NCBI GenBank assembly: GCA_045544615.1 | Contig: JAZPZI010000023.1 | Coordinates: 1-26,208 of the forward strand | DNA: 26,208 nt | From: CAKSFT01 sp045544615 | GTDB taxonomy: Bacteria > Bacillota > Clostridia > UBA1381 | Reading direction: 5' to 3' | Shown here: one piece after another, positions 6,238 to 12,449 of the stretch | How the letters are laid out: each line of letters opens with the position of its first letter | Numbering within the stretch: the first letter of the stretch is position 1 | The notes under the pieces: generated by a model | The model's database searches: none | Told to the model about the DNA's origin: nothing | What the model saw: only the letters and a program-made list of their open reading frames with translations | Translations under genes and position numbers: made by a program

Positions 6238-7332
6238 ATGATAAAAAAAACGGCACTGTATCTGCGATTGTCCCGTGATGATGAACGGGGAGGTGAGTCG
6301 GAGAGCATCAAAAACCAGCGTGAGTTTTTGACACGCTATGCCGAGAGCCTCGGGCTTTTGCCGACGGTTGAGTTTGCCGATGACGGGTTTTCGGGAACAA
6401 GCTTTGACCGCCCTGCATTTTTGGCGATGACCGAGAGCATAAAGGCAGGGGAGATTGGAGCGGTGATTGTAAAAGACCTCTCGAGGCTCGGGCGTGATTA
6501 TATAAAGACAGGGTATTACATAGAAGAATTTTTTCCGCTAAACGGTGTGAGATTTATTGCGGTAAATGATATGATAGACACAAACGACAGAGGTTTAGAG
6601 GATGATTTGTTGCCCTTTAAGTCGGTTATGAATGATATGTATGCAAAGGATATAAGCAAAAAGGTCAGAACGGCATTAATTACCAAAAAGCTCTCGGGGA
6701 AATTTATAGGCTCGAGCGCACCTTACGGGTATAAAAAGGATGCTCAAAATCCCGGGAGGCTTATAGTGGACGATTGCGTATCGGGTGTGGTCAGGCGGAT
6801 TTATGGTGAGTTTCTGGCGGGAAAGAGTATAAAAGACATTACAAGTGGACTGAATGTTGACGGGATTTTTCCGCCGTCGAAGTATAAGGGTGATAAAAGA
6901 GCAGGAGATGGCTGGAATGCTGCGACGGTCAGGAACATTCTGAAAAATCCCACCTATGCAGGGAATCTTGCCCAGAACAGGGCAAGGCGGATAAGCTATA
7001 AGATAAAAAAGAAGGTGAGCCTGCCCGAAGATGAGTGGATTGTGGTTGAGAAAACACATGATGCGATTATAGCGGAGGCGGATTTTTCTGCGGTATCGCA
7101 AAGATTCAGCGAGCGTGAACACAGGCTTTCGGGACATGTGTTTTGCAAAGATTGCGGTGCGAGAATGAGCTTTATGCGGTCGGGGAGATACTCATATCTT
7201 GTCTGCGGTAGTTGGAGGTGTGACACCAAAAGCTGCAGCTCGCACTGCATACGGGAGGACTATCTTGAGAAGATATGTGGTGAGGGCAAGCGAATCTTTG
7301 TTGCAAAGGATAAGTCGGTGGAGATGGAATAA
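6238..7332 (+). CDS. Large serine recombinase (site-specific), short C-terminus
   Basis: 364 residues. The N-terminal resolvase-type catalytic domain (about 1-140) has the nucleophile Ser12 in YLRLSRDD and the conserved VIVKDLSRLGRDYI at 77-90. A Recombinase domain follows (about 155-260; APYGY, WNAATVRNILKNPTYAG), then a zinc ribbon with Cys303, Cys306, Cys323 and Cys333. The protein stops 31 residues after the last Cys, so the coiled-coil and C-terminal region that bring relatives to about 500-550 residues is missing. ATG 6238 is preceded by GGAGGTGGG; an open frame upstream from 6106 lies antisense to dpaA and is not used. By family it exchanges DNA between two att sites through a 5'-phosphoserine intermediate. 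It is transcribed opposite to dpaA from the element's left edge, as expected for the element's own integrase/excisionase. Confidence 0.9.
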   Translation: MIKKTALYLRLSRDDERGGESESIKNQREFLTRYAESLGLLPTVEFADDGFSGTSFDRPAFLAMTESIKAGEIGAVIVKDLSRLGRDYIKTGYYIEEFFPLNGVRFIAVNDMIDTNDRGLEDDLLPFKSVMNDMYAKDISKKVRTALITKKLSGKFIGSSAPYGYKKDAQNPGRLIVDDCVSGVVRRIYGEFLAGKSIKDITSGLNVDGIFPPSKYKGDKRAGDGWNAATVRNILKNPTYAGNLAQNRARRISYKIKKKVSLPEDEWIVVEKTHDAIIAEADFSAVSQRFSEREHRLSGHVFCKDCGARMSFMRSGRYSYLVCGSWRCDTKSCSSHCIREDYLEKICGEGKRIFVAKDKSVEME

Positions 7333-7338
7333 AGTGGG

Positions 7339-7367
7339 TTGTAATTTCGGGAAAAATGTGGTATGAT
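7339..7367 (+). promoter_or_regulatory. Probable sigma-A promoter for the element's cargo genes
   Basis: TTGTAA (7339-7344), a 17-base spacer, then TATGAT (7362-7367) with an upstream TGG (extended -10). It lies immediately after the recombinase stop and before the hairpin array, in the leader of the three cargo genes. Confidence 0.5.
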
Positions 7368-7501
7368 GAGTTTAATCGCAGATTAAACTCGGCGATATAA
7401 ATCTCTGACGAGATTTTCGATATGTCATAAATGACTCGATATGTGCTGACGCACTCGATATGTTGCCTGACGGCAACGAGATTTATTTCATATCGAGATT
7501 T
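7368..7501. repeat. Array of five small hairpins with TCGATAT spacers
   Basis: Five consecutive perfect stems: 7368-7377/7381-7390; 7399-7405/7410-7416; 7424-7428/7431-7435; 7443-7446/7451-7454; 7462-7467/7472-7477. Three have the identical loop TGAC. The last three stems are each preceded by TCGATAT (7417, 7436, 7455). The array ends with GAGATTT repeats (7478 and 7495) that could also pair with AAATCTC at 7399. It is noncoding. Confidence 0.75.
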
Positions 7502-7569
7502 GTAGGAGTTAATGTTCACACCCCCGAAAAACTTAACAATCCGTCGAGCCTTTGAAAGGAAATGATTAA
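7502..7569. other. Leader between hairpin array and first cargo gene
   Basis: No gene and no clear site except a ribosome binding site GAAAGGA at 7554-7560. With the array, the untranslated stretch from the recombinase stop to the next gene is 237 bases. Confidence 0.4.
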
Positions 7570-8046
7570 ATGGTTTATGGAGCAATAAATGAAAAAGAAG
7601 AAAAGTACTATACTTATCTGAAAAAGGTATTTGAGGCAATCGATAACAGGCAAAAGGATTATAATTGGCTTATCACAAACTGTGAGTGCTATCCGAACAA
7701 TCCTGAAACATATAAGTTGTTTAATAATATAGATTACTGTTGGATTTCAGGAGAAGAATTGACAGAAATAATTTTAGAAGAAGATTTTCAATGGGTATGG
7801 GGTATTTTATCGGGATTTGATAAGAACATTGAATTGTCTGAAATTTTAAAATGCGGTTTGCCGTGTGAAGAAGATTATGGCAAATATTTTAAAAATCCGC
7901 TTTCGGTACAACATCCATTAGCAAGCATTGAGATTGTTCCATTTGACAGTGCATATGTGATGCTATTGAGTAAAGATAAAACAATAGTAGACGATTTTAT
8001 GAGGGTCTATACTAAAAGCGAATGGTTAGAGGAGTATAATAAGTAA
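7570..8046 (+). CDS. Unrecognised cytosolic protein of the element
   Basis: 158 residues, acidic and aromatic-rich, with no signal peptide or membrane segment. Visible features are an N-terminal charged helix (EKEEKYYTYLKKVFEAIDN), CECYPNN, a WISGEEL segment and a C-terminal half with IEIVPFDSAYVMLLSKD. I do not recognise the family. The mixed alpha/beta look and small acidic character resemble many immunity or DUF proteins, but that is only an impression. Base composition is clearly more AT-rich than the recombinase and GTPase genes, suggesting separate acquisition. The start is ATG 7570; an ATG at 7562 is in another frame and stops after eight codons. The next gene follows after 40 bases. 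Confidence 0.7.
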   Translation: MVYGAINEKEEKYYTYLKKVFEAIDNRQKDYNWLITNCECYPNNPETYKLFNNIDYCWISGEELTEIILEEDFQWVWGILSGFDKNIELSEILKCGLPCEEDYGKYFKNPLSVQHPLASIEIVPFDSAYVMLLSKDKTIVDDFMRVYTKSEWLEEYNK

Positions 8047-8086
8047 GTTTGCAGTGAATAATGGCGAAATATCAGGAGTGTAGCAA

Positions 8087-8533
8087 ATGAAAAAGTATAA
8101 ATTCATATATCCCCATGACTTGTCAACAACGGTACAACACATTTTAAAAGACACACATAAGCCACACAATATACAAGAAGAGGTGATTTATGCAAAGCTT
8201 TCCAAAAACGGAAAGAGTATTTGCATGTTTCATGGGACTTTGTATAAAAATGCATTTCTCCCTATTTTGCAACTGAAGCTCATTGAAAAAAATAAAAATC
8301 AAACAGTTGCAAAAGGATTTTGGAGATGGTCGGCGTTTGTAAGCATATTGTATTTATGGATTGGAATATGTTTAATAACGGGTTTGGTAGACGGATTTTT
8401 ATCTGAAAATAATATGCAAATAGGAGTGTTGGCAATTCTTGGTTTGATTTATATTTTATTATGCATTTTTTGTGTACTATTGGAAAGAAAACATATGAAA
8501 AAGATTATTGAACATTTAGAAAGTATACAATAA
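8087..8533 (+). CDS. Unrecognised protein with two membrane segments
   Basis: 148 residues. The N-terminal 80 are soluble and basic, beginning KKYKFIYPHDLSTTVQHILK. Two hydrophobic helices follow (about 85-104 and 110-132) separated by a short polar turn, then a charged tail (ERKHMKKIIEHLESIQ). The likely layout has both ends in the cytoplasm. No family was recognised. AT-rich like its upstream neighbour, and probably co-transcribed with it; GGAG lies before the ATG. The GTPase gene starts 27 bases downstream. No toxin or immunity role can be shown from sequence. Confidence 0.7.
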   Translation: MKKYKFIYPHDLSTTVQHILKDTHKPHNIQEEVIYAKLSKNGKSICMFHGTLYKNAFLPILQLKLIEKNKNQTVAKGFWRWSAFVSILYLWIGICLITGLVDGFLSENNMQIGVLAILGLIYILLCIFCVLLERKHMKKIIEHLESIQ

Positions 8534-8560
8534 CATTCAATTAACTAAAAGGAGCAACAA

Positions 8561-11086
8561 ATGAAAAGACTGGCGGTTGGAATCCTTGCGCATGTTGACT
8601 CGGGAAAGACCACGCTTTCGGAAGCCTTGCTATACCACGCAGGCGAAATAAGAAAGCTCGGCAGAGTCGACCACAAGGACGCATTTTTAGACAACAACAG
8701 CATAGAACGAGAGCGTGGCATTACGATTTTTTCGCATCAGGCAACGCTTAAGTTTGCTGATGCCGGAATTTCGCTCCTTGACACTCCGGGGCACGTGGAT
8801 TTCTCTGCCGAGATGGAGCGGACACTTCGTGTACTTGACTATGCGATTCTGGTTATAAGTGCTGCCGACGGCGTGCAGAGTCACACCGAAACGCTTTGGA
8901 ACCTTTTGAGGCTTTACGGGATTCCGACCTTTATATTTGTAAATAAAATGGATATTAAAATGGCGGAAAAGGATGAGCTTTTAGCCGAGCTTACAAAAAA
9001 GCTTGGCGAGGGTTGCCTTGATTTTTCCGCACTCGATGACGGCTTTTTTGAGAATGCGGCAATGCTTTCGGAATCGCTTTTTGAGGAGTTTGAAGAATGC
9101 GGAAAAATAGGTGCGGACAGTTTGAAGTCGGCTATTCTTGAGCGAAAGATTTTCCCGTGCTTTTTCGGCTCGGCGCTAAAGGATTCTGGAGTCAGCGAGT
9201 TTTTGAGAGGGTTTTTGGATTATACCGAAAAAAAGCCCGAAATAGGCGAGTTTGGTGCAAAGGTATTCAAAATCTCGGAGGATGAGCGTGGAAACAGGCT
9301 CACACATATGAAGATAACGGGCGGAATACTGAAGGTTAAGGATATAATCTCGGGAACAGAAAAGGTAAACGAGATAAGAGTCTACTCGGGTGAGAAGTAC
9401 AAAAACGAACAGGAGGTCTGTCAGGGCGATGTGTGTGCCGTGACCGGGCTTTCAAAAAGCTATCCCGGTCAGGGGTTAGGCTTTGAGCCCGATTCGGAAA
9501 GCCTTGTATCCGAGCCGCTTTTCACCTATTCGGTGCGCCTTCCCGATGATATTGATGCCCATACTGCGCTCGGGATTTTCAAAAAGCTCGAGGAGGAAGA
9601 AACCCAGATGCACGCGCTCTGGAACGAGCATTTGCAGAGAATTGATGTCGAGATTATGGGTGAGATTCAGCTTGAGGTTTTAAAACGGATATTATCAGAG
9701 CGGTTTGGGCTTTCGGTTGAGTTTGAAAGTGGAAGCATCATATATAAAGAAACAATTAAGAATACCGTTGAGGGTGTAGGACATTATGAACCACTTCGGC
9801 ACTATGCCGAGGTGCATCTCCTGCTTGAGCCGGGAAAACCGGGCAGCGGTGTTCAGATTAAGGTGGATTGCAGTGAGGATGTACTTGATAAAAACTGGCA
9901 GAGGCTTATCGTAACACACCTTGCAGAAAAGGAGCATATCGGTGTTCTTACCGGCTCGCCGATAACCGATATTGTAATAACGCTGATTGCAGGCAGAGCA
10001 CACCTAAAGCATACCGAGGGCGGAGATTTCCGTCAGGCAACCTACAGAGCGGTAAGGCAGGGTCTTATGCAGGCTCAAAGTGTGCTTTTAGAGCCGTGGT
10101 TTTCTTTTAAAATGGAAGTCCCGATTGAACAGACGGGCAGGGCTATGACCGACCTTTCCGAGATGGGTGCGGAGTTTGAGTCGCCTGTTGCCGATACCGA
10201 GGTCAGCATAATTTCGGGCTCGGTGCCGGTTATAAAGATGAACGGGTATCAGAAAACGCTGATTTCATATACTCACGGCAGAGGCAGGCTTGCCTGTACC
10301 TTCAAGGGGTATTTCCCCTGTACCGATGCTGATACCATAATAGAAAAAATAGGCTATAATCCTGAATCGGATGTCGCGAATACTCCCGACTCGGTGTTCT
10401 GTGCACACGGAAGCGGTTATAATGTCAAGTGGCACGATGTGTTTTCGCATATGCACATCGAGGCGAGAAAGGAAAAGACCGAGGAAGTAATACTAACTCA
10501 ACCCAAGTACCGTCCGATAATTGCCGACGAAGAGGAGCTTTTGCGGATTTTTGAGCAGACCTACGGCAAGGTTAAAAGAAAAGAACTCCGACCGATGCGT
10601 ACACAAAAAGAGGTCGAGGTGAAGTTCAAGGCAAAGCCGCGGTATATAAGCAACACCGAGTATCTCTTAATTGACGGATATAACATAATCTTTGCGTGGG
10701 ACGAGCTCCGTGCGATTGCCGAGGAGAGCCTTGATGATGCAAGAATACTCCTGATCGACAAGGTCTGCAACTATCAGGCGATGCGTGAGAATAATGTAAT
10801 CCTTGTATTTGATGCATACCGTGTCAAGGGTGCAAGGCGTGAGGTGGAAAAGGCGCACGGCATAAGCGTTGTCTACACCAGGGAGGCAGAGACGGCAGAT
10901 GCCTATATTGAGAAAACCTCACACGAGCTGTCAAAGCATTACAAGGTGAGAGTTGCGACCTCGGATAACCTTGAGCAGATTATAATCTTCGGGCAGGGTG
11001 CGATAAGAGTTCCGGCATCCGAGTTTGCCGAGGAAGTAAGGCTCGCAGAAGAAGAGATGCGGGAGTTTATAAGGAATAATAATTAA
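8561..11086 (+). CDS. Tet(M)-like translational GTPase fused to a YacP/Rae1-type NYN domain
   Basis: 841 residues. Positions 1 to about 665 form an EF-G/Tet(M)-type factor with G1 AHVDSGKT (10-17), G2 RERGITI, G3 DTPGHVDF, G4 NKMD and G5 GSALKDSG, then EF-G domains II-V (MGEIQLEVLKRIL marks domain III). Residues about 700-841 are an extra domain: LLIDGYNIIFAW, VILVFDAYRVKG, YTREAETADAYIEK, VRVATSDNLEQ. These are the motifs of the YacP/Rae1 NYN ribonuclease family, whose B. subtilis member cuts mRNA in the ribosomal A site. Classical Tet(M) is about 640 residues and ends before this. I infer a ribosome-acting GTPase that delivers a ribonuclease to the A site. Tetracycline resistance is possible but not shown. 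RBS AAAGGAGC precedes ATG 8561. Composition is like the chromosomal genes, unlike the two AT-rich genes before it. Confidence 0.9.
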   Translation: MKRLAVGILAHVDSGKTTLSEALLYHAGEIRKLGRVDHKDAFLDNNSIERERGITIFSHQATLKFADAGISLLDTPGHVDFSAEMERTLRVLDYAILVISAADGVQSHTETLWNLLRLYGIPTFIFVNKMDIKMAEKDELLAELTKKLGEGCLDFSALDDGFFENAAMLSESLFEEFEECGKIGADSLKSAILERKIFPCFFGSALKDSGVSEFLRGFLDYTEKKPEIGEFGAKVFKISEDERGNRLTHMKITGGILKVKDIISGTEKVNEIRVYSGEKYKNEQEVCQGDVCAVTGLSKSYPGQGLGFEPDSESLVSEPLFTYSVRLPDDIDAHTALGIFKKLEEEETQMHALWNEHLQRIDVEIMGEIQLEVLKRILSERFGLSVEFESGSIIYKETIKNTVEGVGHYEPLRHYAEVHLLLEPGKPGSGVQIKVDCSEDVLDKNWQRLIVTHLAEKEHIGVLTGSPITDIVITLIAGRAHLKHTEGGDFRQATYRAVRQGLMQAQSVLLEPWFSFKMEVPIEQTGRAMTDLSEMGAEFESPVADTEVSIISGSVPVIKMNGYQKTLISYTHGRGRLACTFKGYFPCTDADTIIEKIGYNPESDVANTPDSVFCAHGSGYNVKWHDVFSHMHIEARKEKTEEVILTQPKYRPIIADEEELLRIFEQTYGKVKRKELRPMRTQKEVEVKFKAKPRYISNTEYLLIDGYNIIFAWDELRAIAEESLDDARILLIDKVCNYQAMRENNVILVFDAYRVKGARREVEKAHGISVVYTREAETADAYIEKTSHELSKHYKVRVATSDNLEQIIIFGQGAIRVPASEFAEEVRLAEEEMREFIRNNN

Positions 11087-11107
11087 GGAAATTTCAATAT
11101 CTACAGA

Positions 11108-11138
11108 AAAAAGAGGCGGTTTTTAACCGCCTCTTTTT
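11108..11138. terminator. Bidirectional terminator at the right end of the element
   Basis: A 14-bp stem AAAAAGAGGCGGTT (11108-11121) / AACCGCCTCTTTTT (11125-11138) with a 3-base loop and T tracts both ways. It ends the GTPase transcript and, on the minus strand, stops transcription coming from the dpaA promoter just inside the element. Confidence 0.9.
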
Positions 11139-11860
11139 ATCCCCCAAAAATCCGCTCCGCCGGGTTTTGATGCGAGGTCGATTATTAAAACATCGGGGTC
11201 GAGCTCTTTTAAGATATCCTCGTCGAGTACCATAGCAGGGACGGTGTTAAATATTACATCATAGCCCTTTATCGAGCCCTTTAGCTCGGCAGTCTTTGCA
11301 GGCGTATGCCCCATCACCGAAATCCAGGCAAGGTCTGCACATTTTCGGGCTGATACCGTAACATCTGCACCGAGTGCGGACAATAGCTTTGCAAGGATTT
11401 TTCCTATTCTGCCATAGCCGACAACAAGGCATTTTGCCGAGGCAAGAGTAATGGGAAGCTCGGAAAATGCAAGCTCAATCGCACCCTCGGCTGTCGGGAG
11501 TGCATTTTTTATCTGCAGTTCTTCCCGTTTTAAATAGTCTATGTATTTCACACCGCAAGAGCTAAAGAAGCATTCGAGTGTCTTGCTTATATTACCGCCA
11601 AGCACAAGTTTTGCACCTGACAATTTTTCTTCGGTCAGATAAATTGGCTCGGCTGAGAAGGGAGCATTGACGGTTTTGCCGTCGTTGCTTGCAGGAATGG
11701 GCAAAATCAGCACATCGCTTTCCCATATGTCAGCGTCAGGTTCGGGATGGTCTTTTGGCCCTTTGTCAAACCCTGTGACCCTGACCTCAAATCCGTCCTC
11801 TGCCAAAAGCCGTGCCAATGTGAGCTGGCGTAAGTCGCCACCTATTACTGATATAGTCAT
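11123..11860 (-). pseudogene. dpaA: Dipicolinate synthase subunit A, N-terminal piece (truncated by the element)
   Basis: The piece encodes 245 residues, of which the first 238 are DpaA. It begins MTISVIGGDLRQLTLARLL (N-terminal domain), has a Rossmann NAD(P)-binding motif VVGYGRIGK (146-154) and the conserved LIIDLASKPGGADF (225-238). After DF the frame runs into element sequence and gives only WGIKRGG before TAA at 11123-11125. Normal DpaA continues for about 40 more residues, which are found intact at 6045-6180. Rejoining gives ...PGGADFNMAKDLG.... By family DpaA is the NAD(P)H-binding partner of DpaB in making dipicolinic acid. AGGAGGT lies upstream of ATG 11860. As it stands the truncated product would lack its conserved C-terminus and is probably inactive. 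Confidence 0.92.
11148..11163. repeat. Attachment site attR (dpaA 5' junction)
   Basis: AAATCC (11148-11153) directly repeats 6175-6180. The following bases GCTCCGCCGG are dpaA coding sequence and match the element-side sequence at 6181-6190 at seven of ten positions. Confidence 0.7.
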
Positions 11861-11884
11861 AATTTGCTTACCTCCTGTCTTTTA

Positions 11885-11912
11885 TATAATATGAAAAATC
11901 GAGAAATGTGTG
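11885..11912 (-). promoter_or_regulatory. Candidate sigma-K (or sigma-E) promoter of dpaA
   Basis: The minus strand carries CATATTATA (11893-11885), matching the sigma-K -10 pattern CATAnnnTA at every fixed position, with CACA (11912-11909) 15 bases upstream as an mACm -35. spoVF genes are known sigma-K targets in Bacillus. The AT-rich context makes a chance match possible. Confidence 0.5.
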
Positions 11913-11925
11913 ATGAAAATTGATG

Positions 11926-11938
11926 TTGCATAATGCAA
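11926..11938. promoter_or_regulatory. Short palindrome in the dpaA/tail-operon intergenic region
   Basis: TTGCATAATGCAA is a perfect 13-bp palindrome between the divergent dpaA and tail-operon promoters. It could be an operator; nothing else supports this. Confidence 0.3.
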
Positions 11939-11999
11939 TAAAAATAACCAAAATGCCTTTGGGTTTTCGGTGTATTATGCCGAAAAGGTCGCCAAACTA

Positions 12000-12028
12000 T
12001 TGAAAAAATGGCGATTTTATGGTATAAT
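12000..12028 (+). promoter_or_regulatory. Sigma-A promoter of the phage-tail-like operon
   Basis: TTGAAA (12000-12005), a 17-base spacer, then TATAAT (12023-12028) preceded by TGG (extended -10). Confidence 0.9.
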
Positions 12029-12034
12029 AGGGGT

Positions 12035-12103
12035 GTTCCTGCAGGTGAGGCAACGGAGTTGTATAGTGCAACTATGGGTGTACTGTTGGCTCATACAGGA
12101 AAC
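12035..12103 (+). ncRNA. Structured 5' leader of the tail-like operon
   Basis: Nested complementarity begins a few bases after the start site: TTCCTG (12036-12041) with CAGGAA (12096-12101), GAGgCAAC with GTTGgCTC inside it (one G-G mismatch), and an inner AGTTG...CAACT hairpin. The ribosome binding site and ATG 12126 follow outside the fold. No Rfam family was recognised by eye. Confidence 0.5.
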
Positions 12104-12125
12104 AAAAAGGAGAAAGGATTTTTTT

Positions 12126-12449
12126 ATGGTTGATTATTTATATTATAAGAAAGAATACCTGGGCAAGGTTTTCTGCGAAAAGACCGAATTTGAGAGATAC
12201 GAAATCCTTGCAAGAAGATATATAAATTCGGTTATAAATTCAAAAGCAGAAGATGCCGGCGAGGGTATTTTTTATTGCATATGCGCCGTGGCAGAACAGC
12301 TTTTTTTGAATGCGGAAAAAGCAGGTATCAAGTCGGAGAATCTTGACGGCTACAGTGTTACATATTCGGGCGATGAGCGAAAAAAGCTCTATGAAATTCT
12401 TCGCATCTGCCTGCCGGCAGAACTCCTTTTTAAGGGGGTAGGAAGATGA
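12126..12449 (+). CDS. Small phage-like protein, first gene of the tail-like operon
   Basis: 107 residues, starting MVDYLYYKKEYLGKVF and helical throughout, with ARRYINSVINSK, a Cys-containing FYCICAVAEQLF and a C-terminal KKLYEILRICLPAELLF. It resembles the small helical head-tail connector-type proteins that precede tail genes in phages, but I cannot name the family. ATG 12126 is preceded by AAAAAGGAGAAAGG; the frame is open from 11970, but that region holds the promoter and leader. The last four bases overlap the next start (ATGA at 12446), so the genes are translationally coupled. Confidence 0.75.
   Translation: MVDYLYYKKEYLGKVFCEKTEFERYEILARRYINSVINSKAEDAGEGIFYCICAVAEQLFLNAEKAGIKSENLDGYSVTYSGDERKKLYEILRICLPAELLFKGVGR

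Larger units (their letters stand above)
6181..11153 (+). mobile_element. Serine-recombinase element inserted in dpaA
   Basis: A 4,973-bp segment separates the two halves of dpaA, which stay in the same orientation and rejoin in frame. Contents are a serine recombinase starting 58 bases from the left end, a hairpin array, two AT-rich unknown genes, a GTPase-NYN fusion gene and a bidirectional terminator close to the right end. There is no transposase, no long terminal inverted repeat and no conjugation or phage structural gene. The recombinase position and the short shared core are typical of site-specific integration by a large serine recombinase. It resembles sporulation intervening elements; it could alternatively be a fixed genomic island that has simply inactivated dpaA. 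Confidence 0.85.

Noticed and set aside
6181..6311. Continuation of the dpaA C-terminal frame as an independent small gene starting at 6311
   Set aside because: The upstream part has no family resemblance and lies antisense to the recombinase start; only 6045-6180 is dpaA.
7368..7501. CRISPR array
   Set aside because: Repeats are only seven bases, stems vary and there are no uniform spacers or cas genes.
8561..11086. Calling the GTPase a tetracycline-resistance gene
   Set aside because: The extra NYN domain and length of 841 residues differ from Tet(M)/Tet(O)/Tet(W); resistance cannot be inferred from motifs.
11970..12125. Upstream extension of the first tail-like gene to an ATG at 11970
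   Set aside because: The promoter at 12000-12028 and the structured leader fall inside it; ATG 12126 has a proper ribosome binding site.
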